Origin: Fragum whitleyi | Lineage: Eukaryota; Mollusca; Bivalvia; Cardiida; Cardiidae | NCBI GenBank assembly: GCA_948146395.1 | Contig: OX411554.1 | Span: forward strand, 39,161,730 to 39,225,729 | Direction: 5' to 3' | Length of the DNA stretch: 64,000 nucleotides | Notes under the pieces: generated by a model | Databases searched by the model: none | What the model saw: the letters and a program-made list of their open reading frames with translations, nothing else | Told to the model about the DNA's origin: nothing | Shown: one piece after another, positions 10,600-21,350 of the stretch | Layout of the letters: the number at the start of each line of letters is the position of its first letter | Position numbering within the stretch: position 1 is the first letter of the stretch | Made by a program: the position numbers and the translations under genes

Positions 10600-10893
10600 A
10601 AGGCAGGAATGTATTATGTGATTACCTGTGACAACCAATCTCTGGCTTTTGGTGTCCAGCATTTGGTGGGCACTCACAGTCTACCTCTTTGTCTGGAGCA
10701 TAACTCTGTTACGTTACTTCTTGTTAACTTGAAACTTTGCTGTTATGTTCCTCTCTTGATTAAAGAGTGCAATGCACAAGAACCATAACTCTACCTAGCT
10801 TAATTTGAGTTATTTTCCTCTATGTATTTTCATAATTGGACATCCAGCAGTGTAGTGGGCATATCTTGTGACAATTTGCCGCCTTATTTTAAT
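10600..10893 (+). mobile_element. HL5 element, 3' fragment
   Basis: Contains CCGGAGCATAACTC-like core (GTCTGGAGCATAACTCTG, GCACAAGAACCATAACTCTA) and the HL5 terminus GGGCATATCTTGTGACAATT followed by TGCCGCCTTATT. The 5' hairpin is absent. Confidence 0.65.
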
Positions 10894-11078
10894 CCCTTTG
10901 TTGTGGGAACACATTAAAATAATCTTGGCAAAATGATTTGAATAATTTATACAAAAAAAGGCCCATGGAATTTTTACATCACTTTCTCATGCTTTGGACA
11001 TTGACATGATTGTATATACTATTGAATATGTTAATCATTTGACTAACCAATCTTCCTAACACATAATCAAATTTCCAG

Positions 11079-11279
11079 GGTGCCCGCAGTCACAGTGCCA
11101 GTGATATATTTTACGGGAACCAGCCGGCTTCTGACGACGATGAGGATGACGAGAGGAGTAGGTCTAATCGCTATAGTTACCACGGAAGTATTGACGAACA
11201 GTCCATGATGGCCCGAATGCAATCCCGGGATTCGTCCCCGTTACCTGGTACTGGCCAGGCTCTCACAAAACCGGGAAAG
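11079..11279 (+). CDS. PLEKHG5: PLEKHG5-like RhoGEF, Ser/Asp-rich exon
   Basis: Phase 0 to phase 0 exon of 67 codons between TTTCCAG and GTGTGG. The peptide has GARSHSASDIFYGNQ, the acidic run SDDDEDDERSRS, then HGSIDEQSMMARM and PLPGTGQALTKPGK. It can be skipped without a frameshift: its neighbours both meet at codon boundaries and the next exon also starts with Gly-Ala. I recall no equivalent insert between RRHT and the Ras-binding-like domain in vertebrates, so it may be lineage-specific or alternatively spliced. Likely a disordered, phosphorylatable linker. Base composition is more GC-rich than the surrounding intron, as expected for coding DNA. Confidence 0.8.
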
Positions 11280-11311
11280 GTGTGGCCTCTATGTTGTGGA
11301 GTTTTGATTAT

Positions 11312-11594
11312 TATGTCCCCCTTTAAAGATGAGGTGGTATATTGCTTTTCACTTGTTGGTTGGTCGGTCAGTCCGTAGACCTTTTTTTGTCCGGAGCATA
11401 TCTCAAAAAGTATGGAAGGTAGAATAATGAAAATTCATGGGTGGATAGATCTTGATTAGGAGAAGTGCAGTGCACAAGAAACATTACTCTACTCATATTT
11501 TTTGAGTTATTGCCCTTTGTTGATAGACAAATGATAGGCTATTGACCTGCTTTTATGGGGGGGGGGGCATAAATGTTTTACAAACATCTCTTGT
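11312..11594 (+). mobile_element. HL3-type element with the HL4/HL5 core
   Basis: Begins ATGTCCCCCTTTAAAG and ends GGGGGGGGGCATAAATG, TTTTACAAACA, TCTCTTGTT, so the ends are HL3-like. The single core unit (TTGTCCGGAGCATATCTC, GTGCAGTGCACAAGAA, GAGTTATTGCCCTTTGTTG) belongs to the 156-bp family. It lies 32 bases downstream of an exon. Confidence 0.75.
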
Positions 11595-11935
11595 TTAAGT
11601 TTTAGCTCATGGCAGGTGTGCTCACAAGAGAAATATTTACTGCTGAGGGTGATAGCATAACACTATGAGTTTTTTTGTAAAATTTTCGTCCCTGTGTTGA
11701 CTTAGATTTTTTCACTATCTAGCAACTGCAGCTTATGTTTGGCAATTGGTTTGAAATCTCAATCGATAATCAGTTTTTAGTTGGAAGAGTTAATCAGCTA
11801 ATGATTGATTGTACATTTGTTTTCTTAGAAATTAATACAGCACTCTCGGTATCATCCTTTGAAGAATAGAATGTGAGAGTTTACTTTAAACTCATGACCT
11901 AAAGACTCATCCTGCAGATTTTCTTATAAACCCAT

Positions 11936-12003
11936 GGTTCAGCATGAAACAGTTGTAACTGCCTATAAACATATAGGCAGTTACAACTGTTCCTGCTGAG
12001 CCA
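11936..12003. mobile_element. M4 palindrome, 'AGTTGTAACTGCC' subtype
   Basis: GGTTCAGCATGAAACAGTTG continues into AACTGCCTATA and then folds back through TATAGGCAGTTACAACTG to CTGAGCC. About 68 bases of almost pure hairpin. Same subtype at 21968, 38256 and 60130. Confidence 0.8.
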
Positions 12004-12154
12004 TCAAACTGGTGTCAGTTCCGTAAACAATATATAATGGTTTTCTTTTTGTGTTAGGACCAATTTGATAAATTATGAAATTTTACAATTGATTATCAAT
12101 ATCAGAAGTCCAAACTAACTGATAATCTATTATTATCGATAAATCTGTCAATCA

Positions 12155-12459
12155 CTACCTACAGCAAGCATTGGCATCAATATGCGGTGCTCTTGTCAAA
12201 ATGTAGAACAGAAGAGTTGCAACTTTATCATCAAAACCTGAAGCAAAATGGTTGTATGAGTCTTTATGAATATATTGACATATCTTGCTTCCATGCACCA
12301 ATCCATCAATAACATAATTAACTTTGTGAGCTCTAGCTTCAAAAGGGTGACCAAATGTTGCATTGGTCTTAATTCTCAGCCCATTCATAAACAGGACCCA
12401 TTCAGAAAACAAATCATATAAAAATGATGGGTGACCAAAAGAATGCGACTTCAGATTAA
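12155..12459 (-). pseudogene. Unrecognised ~95-codon open frame, possible gene or transposon remnant
   Basis: Reading on the minus strand, an open frame runs about 100 codons to a stop at 12155. It includes HPSFLYDLFSEWVLFMNGL, FEARAHKVNYVIDGLVHGS, ICQYIHKDSYNHFASGFDD and VATLLFYILTRAPHIDANA. Amino-acid composition is protein-like (mixed polar and hydrophobic, few repeats), unlike the frames through satellite DNA. The upstream side runs into a lone M1-like end (TTAACCCTTTTCATGCTGAA near 12458). I do not recognise the family. It could be an exon of an opposed gene, a remnant of a transposon protein, or chance. Confidence 0.3.
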
Positions 12460-12496
12460 CCCTTTTCATGCTGAATAAAACGCTTGGGAACATTGA

Positions 12497-12606
12497 ACTT
12501 AAGGCTGAAGAATCATAATAGTTTCACAATATTTTAGACTCATGATCTTCACAATGTTAACCAAGGTGACTTAAGAAATGTTGCGGAACTATTACAGGAC
12601 CACTAT
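12497..12606. mobile_element. M6 fragment
   Basis: Shares AATGTTAACCAAGGTGACTT and GTTGCGGAACTATTACAGGA then CCACTA with the complete M6 copy at 19264-19434. Confidence 0.5.
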
Positions 12607-12951
12607 TTTAAATCAAAGTGCTGAAAAGTCTGGAAGCACTTATTGTGATTCAGTATCTGTTTCAGAAAAAATGTAAAAAACTTTAATAATACATCATTGA
12701 AAGATGATTTTTCTTGAAACTTGTTCTCTATGCAATAAAGCATACAAGTATAGCACCTATAAGTTGTTCAGTGCTTATTTTTTTCTGACATAATTTTCCT
12801 GCAACTGTTAAAATTTATTGATAATACAACTTAATGGCAGAAAAATACATTATTGATAAAATTTCGGTACTTTTTACAATATTAGAATACTTGAAATAAT
12901 GGTCCATGTATTATGTTTGGTAGGAGTTTTTCCATCAATAGAAGATTATTA

Positions 12952-13213
12952 TTGACCTGTCAGGCAAAAAGAGACTGTCTGGGTAGTCAGTAATGCGTCA
13001 ACAATTGTCAGACTGTTGCAGTCACTGCGCAGACTGACTTAGGTCAAAACTATTTGCTCTTTGCTAATTTCTGAATCTAGAATGATCAATCTATGTTCGC
13101 TGTGAAAGAATATATATATATGCGACTTTTGGTTGATCAGTACCAGAAGCAATCTCTTTTTCAAAATTCAATTTTATGGAGTTCCCAGATGGTCCTTTTT
13201 TGCGTTACATGAG
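12952..13213 (+). mobile_element. M5 MITE, diverged copy
   Basis: TTGACCTGTCAGGCAAAAAG on the left and AGATGGTCCTTTTTTGCGTT on the right are diverged M5 ends. Internal GTCAGACTG, GCGCAGACTG and TCTAGAATGATCAATCTA match the clean copy at 52029. Confidence 0.6.
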
Positions 13214-13432
13214 ACATTTGCACACAATTTACAGGTAATTTACAAATATTAAATCATTTGTACCTGGTCACATTGTTCATATTTCTGTTACCAAAAGGAT
13301 TTTAAGCAAATAGGTCAGTTTATATTTTATTTATCTGCAATAGTTTGGTTTCTATAATTCTCTATAACAATAAAGGAAGTAAAACAAGGTTTAAAAACAG
13401 ATTATCCTTTGCGTGTTTAAAATTTGATTAAC

Positions 13433-13676
13433 TTAATCCTCGTCATGCTGAATAAATTTTGGCTGAAAATTTTCATCAAAATCAAAGGGCAAAAAGCACT
13501 GAAAGTACCAACTGTAGGTAAATTTTTATTTGAAAAATTAAATTTATTCACAATTCTGGTTTTAAAAACAGAAACAGGTGGTGTAGACTGACATCAGCCT
13601 GCACATAAGTGCAGGCTGATGTTTGTCTATAGCCTCTGCCAAAGCAGGAATATTCCAGGTTTAGCATGACAAGGGA
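13433..13676 (-). mobile_element. M1 MITE, copy 4
   Basis: Starts TTAATCCTCGTCATGCTGAA and ends TTTAGCATGACAAGGGA; the right TTAA is lost. The interior matches consensus (AAGGGCAAAAAGCACTGAAA). Confidence 0.75.
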
Positions 13677-14159
13677 GAGAATAATTTACTTTTGAGTCAG
13701 AAAATGTTACATTTTGAAAACATGGGTCTTAAAACTTTTAAAGAAAAATCGGGTTATAAGTTCAAACTTGTTGAAGCACTTATAATATGTAGCCTCTCAT
13801 TTATGGGCAGTTTCAATATCAGGGACTTCTGACAAGGTAAAGGTCACTTATCAAGGTCAAATTGGCATAAAAATGGTCCTTTGAGCCAGTCAGTAGAATA
13901 CATCATGATGATAAAAAAGATTCCTGAAAGTTTTGGTCAACACAATATTTACTACAAAAGAATGTTTCTGACATCAATCTAAAAAAGGAAAGAATAGCTG
14001 GGCCTGTCCCTGACATTTCAAACAATATTATGTGCACAAATTAAAGACACCTAGGGTTTGACACTAACTTCTATGAGTAAGGAGTCCATTGGACTCCAAA
14101 AACTATGAAATCAAGGAGTATATTAGCTCAAAGTAAGGAGTTTGTGTTTCATAACGAGA

Positions 14160-14216
14160 AAACTTCGCGGAAAAGAAGAAATTGCTTGTTACAAGCAATT
14201 TCTTCTTTTCCACAAA
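14160..14216. repeat. M2 internal hairpin, solo
   Basis: AAGAAGAAATTGCTTGTTAC then AAGCAATTTCTTCTT: only the central hairpin of M2 is present, without its TTAA ends. Confidence 0.65.
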
Positions 14217-14291
14217 TTTCTCCCACCAAAGAGGTGATTTCTTTCGAAAGACTACTAGTTGCAATCAATTTAAAGGTTATCTTCAATAATT

Positions 14292-15590
14292 AGTCCCCCG
14301 TCGGTAACCGGTTGGGGGACTATAGGTTTGCTCGATTCCGTCCATCCGTCTGTCCGTCCGTCTGTCTGTCCGTCTGTCTGTCCGTCATGCTTTTGTCCGG
14401 GCTATATCTTCTAAACCATATGTGCTAGCAACTTCAAACTTGGTACACTTATAGATCTCATTGAGGACAAGGACAAGTGTCATGTTCAAGAACCGTTACT
14501 CTGCCACGCCCACTTTTTGAGTTATTCCCCTTTGTTGTTTTTACCATTACATTCTTGTCCGGAACATATCTCCTAAACTATAAGAGCTAGCAACTTCAAA
14601 CTTTGTAGAGATAGATAAGTAGGAGATATATTATAAGAGAGGATTTTTTGTTATCCGGTGGGGTTTGCTCGATTCCGTCCGTCTGTCCGTCCGTCCGTCT
14701 GTCCGTCCATCTGTCCGCTCAAATCTGGATCCCGAGATAACTTAATAACTAAGCAAGCGTTTTTGATGAAAGTTGGTATATGACTAGATGGCAATGTGTA
14801 GATTATGCACATCATTTTATTTTTGTTTTTTGACTTAAATTGAGGTTGCTATGGTTACAGAAATAGTGAAAATATGGCCAAAAATGGGATCCTGCGATAA
14901 GATAATAACTAAGCAAGCTAGTTTGATGAGACTTGGCAATGTGTAGATTATGCACATCATTTTATTTTTGTTTTTAGACTAAAATTGTTGTTGCTATGGT
15001 TACGGAAAAAGTGAAAATATGGCAAAAAATATTGGATCCTGGGATAAGTTAATAAGTAAGCAAGCTAATTTGAAGAGACTTGGTATATGACTAGATGGCA
15101 ATGTGTAGATTATGCACATCATTTTATCTTTGTTCTTTGACAAAAAGTGCGGTTGCTATGGTAACGGAAATAGTGAAAATATGGCAAAAAATGGATCCTG
15201 CAATAACTTAATAACTAAGCAAGCTAACTTGATGAAACCTGTTTTAAAATGTAAAGAAATTTATAAGCCATGTTAGTCAGGGTGGTGATGCAGCAGTATT
15301 AATCACCTCCAGTGAAAGTTCTCATTTCTTACCAACAAGACTGAAGAAAAACATCTTGGATCAGACAAGGTAACTGTTATTGATACTATTTCTTGCATCT
15401 GTCTATTGCTTGCATGAATTGTATAGTGGGCACAGCAGAGACAACAACTCATGTAAGTCTTGTTTAACCCTTTCCAAAACAAGACCTGGTTTTGAAGTCC
15501 CTGATAGAATTGGCATGGGAAAACATTGAGACAAACGAAGCCGGTAGGGGACTTTATGTGTTGCATACAACACCAGATACTTGTTACTTA
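14292..15590 (+). mobile_element. HL4 element, copy b, with two different cores
   Basis: 5' stem-loop AGTCCCCCGTCGGTAACCGG then TTGGGGGACTATAGG. A short stretch of the 156-bp core follows (TTGTCCGGAACATATCTCCT). Then GGATTTTTTGTTATCCGGTG leads into a second GTCCGTCCGTC run and an unrelated core built on AATGTGTAGATTATGCACAT and GGATCCTG..ATAACTTAATAAC (spacing 145-162 bases). The end is GCCGGTAGGGGACTTTATG, a TGTTGCATACAACA hairpin and ATACTTGTT. Bases 15270-15540 match neither core. Confidence 0.78.
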
Positions 15591-15690
15591 TTGTATTGTG
15601 GGGCTATCTAGGCACAAAACTAAGAATTGAGATATACACCCAATTTGCAGTGATGTGTTAAACTTATATTTTGTATTGCTGTAATTTCAG

Positions 15691-15791
15691 GGTGCAATTA
15701 ATCATGAGACGTTTACGCTGAAAATACGAGACCCATTTACAGACGGAGAAGACATAGAAATAGTCGCTGCAGAGAAAAATATCTCATTACG
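15691..15791 (+). CDS. PLEKHG5: PLEKHG5-like RhoGEF, Ras-binding-like domain exon 1
   Basis: Exon between AATTTCAG and GTATAA: 33 codons plus two bases. The peptide INHETFTLKIRDPFTDGEDI then EIVAAEKNISLR gives the first two beta strands and the start of the helix of a ubiquitin-like Ras-binding fold. The vertebrate PLEKHG5 counterpart has [20 protein letters not shown], which fits strand by strand. The split codon CG|A gives Arg at the junction. In the family this N-terminal module is regulatory rather than catalytic; partner binding cannot be judged from sequence. Confidence 0.93.
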
Positions 15792-16474
15792 GTATAATTT
15801 GAACCTTAGATATCCTAATGATTATTATTAATGAAGATATCATTAAATTTGCTAGAATTTTTAGATTTTGATATTTAACATTTTAATCATTTGTTCAATA
15901 CCTGGCAATATTATTGTAAGCATTTATGAAATAATTTTATAAGTTAGTTGTGACCAATGCTACCTCATTGGAAGTTACTGTTCGCAAGATGTAAAGTCTG
16001 AGTCCAAGAACTTTTTGTACATGCATCCAAACTAAATGATAAAATAAAATTTTTATTGTTATTGCCAAAAGGATTTCAAGATATAAGCAATTAATAAATG
16101 AGATTGTCTTTCCTCTAAAATGCAGAAAAGAGGAATATTGCAAAACTATTTATGACATCATTTATGTTTATGTGTTGCATGAGATTACATTGAGAAGACT
16201 GTATCACCATGTATCCAAGGGCTAAAGTCTAAAAAAATAGCAATCATGCAACCTTTTTCATGTTGTTCATCGCTTTACACAAATTGTCAAACAGTGTAGA
16301 CTTTGATGTGCAGTCTGAACTTTCTACTTTATATTTATGGGGAAAACCTAAGCCAAGCAGATTGCATGGTCCCAGTGATTGTTTGAAACAAAATCTAAAT
16401 TCTGCAGGATAAGGGTTAATGTGCATAATGTACTTGTTGCAGGTAAAATGCATTCATCAAATTTCTATTTTTAG

Positions 16475-16611
16475 AGAGGCAGTACGGCCAATTCTTGACA
16501 GACGAGGAATTGATATAGAAGGCATGAATGTTTTCGTTGACCAATCAAATACCCCACTACCTCTAAACTGCGAGACATTCCTTTTGGGCGGGACCACAAT
16601 GAACATACGAC
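16475..16611 (+). CDS. PLEKHG5: PLEKHG5-like RhoGEF, Ras-binding-like domain exon 2
   Basis: Exon between ATTTTTAG and GTAAGT, ending in phase 1. The peptide REAVRPILDRRGIDIEGMNV then FVDQSNTPLPLNCETFLLGG and TTMNIR completes the ubiquitin-like fold. The DQSNTPL motif and the GG before the last strand are also in vertebrate PLEKHG5 ([20 protein letters not shown]), which is the strongest evidence for the gene's identity. No later exon with DH or PH motifs was found, so the catalytic half lies beyond the window, or its exons escaped reading by eye. Confidence 0.94.
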
Positions 16612-17269
16612 GTAAGTAACATTTTCTTTTTAAGGATCCCTTCATCTGTAAGCTGGCACATTGAAAGCATTTTGAGATTGAGGTGGCTGGATTTTAAACA
16701 GTTCTATATTGGAGGGCTAATTTTGAAGCTTGACAATTTTGTGATGACAAATGCCAAATTTTGCTTCTTTTCAAAGTTTTCAAGGCGCTAAGAGCCTTGC
16801 TTAGACCCCTCTGTTCCTTTGAGCCTGATAAGATCCCTTTTTTTTAATGTTCATCTGTCGGTAAAGCTTCAGTCTGCATCAGGCCATTGAAATTCCTTCC
16901 ATGATAATTTAATAAAAAAAAATTGTGTCAAAATCTATGTAAGGGAAGTAATTCTAAGTATAAATTAAAGCAAAGGAGTGTATAAGTTATTTCCCTTATA
17001 TTGACCACAAAATAAACATGCTCATGGCAATTCCAAATTGATTGCTGAAAAATTAGTTTAAAGAATTTGTAGCTCTTACCTTGCTATCGAATGGTATAGA
17101 TTAAGATCATGCTGTCCACAGTAAATGGGCTGACTGATCTATTTCTATGTTTTTAACGAAAGCTGTAATATTCAAAATGTTGCATGGCAAAGTTGAAGGT
17201 GAATTCCAAAGAATCTCAGTCATCTTTCAATCCTGAAATACTTAGAGTAAAGAGCCATCTTATGGTGTT

Positions 17270-17560
17270 TTTTTAGTTTTGGAAATGCAAATTAGAGAAC
17301 AAGTCTCAAATAGTTCCTAAAATTTAGACACTTGAAGTGGGTTTTCTTAGTAAAAAATGTAGGGGTGCTACTATCAGCGAGGGCGCTATTATTAGAGGAA
17401 ATGCGGTATTTTATAGACATTTACAATAGTACCCTTGATGTGGACAGATACTGTAGCCTACTTGTATGGAAGCGTTGTTTGCACTGCTTGGTCGTACTAG
17501 CTAGACAGAAACATGGTAGAGCACTGGCTTTTGAACAGAGAGATACTTGGTTCAAATTTG
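17270..17560 (+). mobile_element. M3 3' fragment followed by a tRNA-like SINE head
   Basis: 17275-17412 matches the M3 right end (GGGTTTTCTTAGTAAAAAAT, GCTATTATTAGAGGAAATGC). 17455-17560 has a tRNA-like layout (ACATGGTAGAGCACTGG and TTGGTTCAAATTTGG), perhaps a degenerate SINE head. Confidence 0.5.
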
Positions 17561-18650
17561 GACTGGAGTTGAATGATTATCAGGGGGTTATGACTCCCAT
17601 CCCCCTGCCCCCTTCCAATTCGTATGTCCAAACCCCTTTATAGAAATGCTGGATGCCCCTATGCCGTATGATCTATATCTACATTATCTAACAGCATGAA
17701 GTTTTGATTCTTCATATGGATTTCTAGTTAAGGTGACCAGGTACATATGTCTCACGTACACCTTTATATTTATATAAGACAAATTGTATACATAATTTAT
17801 ATCATATACATTCTGTATTGATTCAAATACAGTGATGAAAGTTTGAAAAAGAACACTGCATTGAATAAGTTATCCTTTGGATTGTGATTAGTGTATTCAT
17901 TATGTCCTTTTGTGATATGAAATCAAGAAAGTTTGGTTAGGAAATGATAAACTTCTTCACACAAGCAACTTTTCCTTTCACTTAAATATTTTACCATCAA
18001 CTCCTATATTATTTTCTACTTGCATCCATCTTGAATTATTATCATGAAACAAATCCCTATATATTTTTACTTTAATATTATCAACTATAGCTTTATTATA
18101 TAATGTCATTTTGTGCCTAAGTTAATTAGATGATTAAACGAGACTTACTTGGAAGTTGATGTTTGATCTGGATTCTATCGTCTGTCAACTCTTGGATGGG
18201 CTTACACAGAGATAACGTGTCATGTAGTGTAAAAACTAAGTGACTTTCTATGAAGTATTCAAAGTTTTCTTTCGCATCTATTTCTTCTACATATAGCTGT
18301 ACATTTTGTTACAGGTTTTGATATAATGCACTGTGTGTGAATAATGGACTTAAGAATGTATATTGGAATGCTATTTTATTTCAAGAAATGAATTTATATA
18401 CAAATGAATATCTGCTTTGCAATCAAGAGATTCATAGTAAAAGTAATTATTTATTGACCTTGGGTTACTTATTGACCAAAATACAGTTGTATGCATTTTT
18501 AGTATGAATGCATTCTAAGAATATAGGCAGTTACAATGTCATTGCCTTGAGCCATCGAAACGTAACCCTAACTAAGTAGTAAAAATTGCTCTAATATAAG
18601 TGATATCAAAATTCATCTAATATCAAAAAATATCTTTTCCTGGTGTTTCT
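17561..18650. other. AT-rich intron sequence, nothing recognised
   Basis: No exon-like frame with splice sites and no repeat end was seen. Around 18523 there is half of an M4 arm (ATAGGCAGTTACAATG). Confidence 0.55.
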
Positions 18651-18661
18651 TAGACCTACAG

Positions 18662-18692
18662 GTACACTTTACAACATCGCGAAATTGACAAG
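18662..18692 (+). CDS. Weak candidate micro-exon
   Basis: A CCTACAG acceptor and a GTTAGT donor bound 31 bases that continue the frame left by the 16475-16611 exon and encode RTLYNIAKLT plus two bases. There is no stop in that phase. No homology to PLEKHG5 is recognised and chance is likely. Confidence 0.2.
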
Positions 18693-18756
18693 GTTAGTGA
18701 TTTTGGAATTAAATTGAATCAGTGTATGGAGCGAGTTTTGAGTGAAATTAAAGGGA

Positions 18757-18832
18757 GGTAATCCGATGTTGCTAATTTTGTTCATGATGAACAAAATAAG
18801 CGATATTCATTACCTCCCTTTAATAAAATATA
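18757..18832. mobile_element. Small MITE, AAAGGGAGGTAAT ends
   Basis: Inverted ends TTAAAGGGAGGTAATC and ATTACCTCCCTTTAA enclose a second palindrome (TTTTGTTCATGATGAACAAA). About 75 bases, non-coding. Confidence 0.7.
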
Positions 18833-19263
18833 CATACTTTTCTGTTTATGTGTTTTTGTAGACTAATCAGCTTCTTTAAAATCCATACCAACCAAAAAAA
18901 TAGAAGAATGATTTGATAAATTTGATTTACATATAAATTCTTCTGAAACAATTTCGAAAAGTTTTGAAATAATTATCGAGCATTTTTGATTGATTTGAGT
19001 GAATGTTTGGAATGAGTGAATGGAGCGCTGAATGAGTAATTTAGAATGATTTTGATTGGAATGAGTGTCAATTTCACTATGTATTTAACTGTAGTTATTT
19101 TAAATAATAAGAAGACTGTGGTCTCTGGTATAATCATATTAATTATTATTTCTGACAAAACTGATTAATGATTTATAACCAAAGAAACTTGGCTAGAATA
19201 CTGAATATGGCACAAAAGTTCATTTTCATTTGGCAACCCAAACCATGCATGATCAGCATTATT

Positions 19264-19434
19264 AAAGGTAGTGGATCTGTAATTGTTCGGCAACGTTTTA
19301 GAAGTAATGAATTTCAACAGTGTTAACCGAGGTTTCCTAATGATTTTCATTAGGAAACTGCGGTAAACATTGTGAAAGATCATGAGTTCCGAAAAGTTGT
19401 GGAACTATTACAGGTCCACTACCTTAAGCAGAAG
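19264..19434. mobile_element. M6 MITE
   Basis: Inverted ends AAAGGTAGTGGATCTGTAAT and ATTACAGGTCCACTACCTT. The centre is a palindrome around AGGTTTCCTAATGATTTTCA and TTAGGAAACTGCGG. Non-coding. Confidence 0.75.
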
Positions 19435-19740
19435 CTACAAGGTTATAATCATGTAACTACAATACATCAGAATGCAAACATTTTCAAAAAAAATATTGGC
19501 TCATTTTCTAAATTCACGTAAAAGAAATATCTCCTTCTTTCAAATAAAAGGCATATAATATTTTCTAGGAAAAAAAGATTATTTTTTTTTATAAATAAGT
19601 TACTTACTATGAAATACAGTACTAAATACAACAAGTTTTGAACAGTCATGACTTTGGATAACTATGTGCATTATCATTCTACTACGGATATTACGTGCCA
19701 AGTTTGGTGTGGGTCCTTACACAAGATTTGACTACAATAG

Positions 19741-19802
19741 AAATCGGGCTGCAGTAATGGTTATGCAAAGAGCCGAGAACTTGGATTTGCAGACAGATAT
19801 AG
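19741..19802 (+). CDS. Weak candidate exon
   Basis: After CAATAG, the frame left by the 18662-18692 candidate stays open as NRAAVMVMQRAENLDLQTDI before ATAG|GTTTGT. The open frame extends upstream of the acceptor. No family resemblance was found. It is listed because phase and composition fit. Confidence 0.22.
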
Positions 19803-19899
19803 GTTTGTGTCTAAATTATACAAGGGTGTAGCTACCATTACACACATTACGCAAGTGCGTAATAAAAATAGGTCCTCTTTCGAAAATGTTGTTGATAAA

Positions 19900-19960
19900 T
19901 TATCAAAACATCATAACTACAGCTTATTCAAGCTGTAGTTACGATGTTTTGTTTATTTAC
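19900..19960. repeat. Hairpin of the 'GTAACTACAGCTT' type
   Basis: AAAACATCATAACTACAGCT, turn, AGCTGTAGTTACGATGTTTT. The same arm motif forms a hairpin at 42358-42410. Confidence 0.7.
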
Positions 19961-20418
19961 AAACGATCAAATCATATAAAAGGGGAGCAGACTGAGGACA
20001 TTCATCTTTTATCACAGTCTCGGCACCCTTAAAGCTTTGATATTGGCCATTACTTTTGAATGATGAGGTAGAGCCTTCATATTTCACTTTTCTTGCAACA
20101 AGCCTTTACTGTTGGTACCATTTTCAAGGTCATCTGTCAGGGGCAATTTTCTTTTCAAGGTCAAATATATAGAAAATTCTACTGAACATTGAATTTTCTT
20201 TTGCTGTTTATTACGGTATTGTATAAAACTTCTGTTCCTGAATAATGGCTGATGCTGGGGCGCTGGTGTTAATGAAACACAAATTTTTGACCCTTGAACA
20301 TTGAAGAAACTTCCATGATAGAAAAATTTAGTCCATCAAAATTGACAATAAGTTTACACACAAAGATAACTGATACACTGTCTTTATAATTGGCACTAAA
20401 ATTGAATCCATTAATTGA

Positions 20419-20664
20419 TTAACCCTCGTCATGCTGAATTAAAATCATCTTTCAAAATGCACACATATTAAAATACCGAAACCCCTAAAATCTAAGGGTG
20501 TTGGGCAATGTCTCTTTTCGAAAAAATCTAATGAACAACTCTGCCTTGAAAGGTGAAAACAGGTGGTGTAGACTAAGATCAGACTTCACATGGGTGCAGG
20601 CTGAGCTTTGTCTATACGTCCTACTAAAGCAGGAATATTCCAGGTTCATCATGACAAGGGTTAA
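20419..20664 (-). mobile_element. M1 MITE, copy 5
   Basis: TTAA on both sides. Left end CCCTCGTCATGCTGAA, right end TTCATCATGACAAGGG. The interior is partly diverged (contains AAATGCACACATATTAAAA). Confidence 0.8.
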
Positions 20665-20749
20665 TTGATTAATTTTCATTATGATCATTCACACACTGTC
20701 AGTTCTATTGAAAAAATATAAATACTGGTATGTTGGTTATTTGAGTTGA

Positions 20750-20968
20750 CCCGACAGCGGCACCCAATCTTTCCGACTATTTGTCTCTAACCAATGGGTT
20801 GATAATCATCGACCTATATGAGATAGCAGCTGGAGGCTAGGAAAGGATGTGGTGGTTGTACTGGTGAGAGAAATACCAGGAAACCATCGTTAGGTGCTCC
20901 AGCCTCTGCCATATAACTGAAAAAATGTTGAAAGCGGCATTAAACTCCATTTAATCAATCAATCAATC
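20750..20968 (+). mobile_element. SINE-B copy lacking most of its head
   Basis: Begins near GCGGCACCCAATCTTTCCGA, continues CCAATGGGTTGATAATCATC, AGCTGGAGGCTAGGAAAGGA and CCAGGAAACCATCGTTAGGT, and ends in an AATCAATCAATCAAT tail. Confidence 0.75.
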
Positions 20969-21104
20969 AATTTGAGTTGATATAAATGTCAAAAATAGTA
21001 TGAAAATAAACACAACTGGGGGATCGAAATTTATGCTATCTACAGTTTTACTGCTGAGGCCAAGGGCCTAAACATTAACAAAATAAGAAATTATATTTAC
21101 AATA

Positions 21105-21350
21105 TTAATTCTTGTCATGCTGAACCTGGAATATTCCTGTTTGGCAGGAGCTATAGACAAAGTTCAGCCTGTATCTATGTGCAGTCTGATGTTAGTCTAC
21201 ACCCCCTGTTTCTCACTTTCAAACTGGAATTGTCAATAGATTAAGTGTTTCAAATAAAAATTGACCGACAGTTGGTACTTTCAGTGCTTTTTGCCCTTTG
21301 ATTTTGATGAAAATTTTTAGCCAAAATTTATCCAGCATGACAAGGGTTAA
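21105..21350 (+). mobile_element. M1 MITE, copy 6
   Basis: TTAA at both ends. Left end TTCTTGTCATGCTGAACC, right end CCAGCATGACAAGGGTTAA. Confidence 0.82.
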
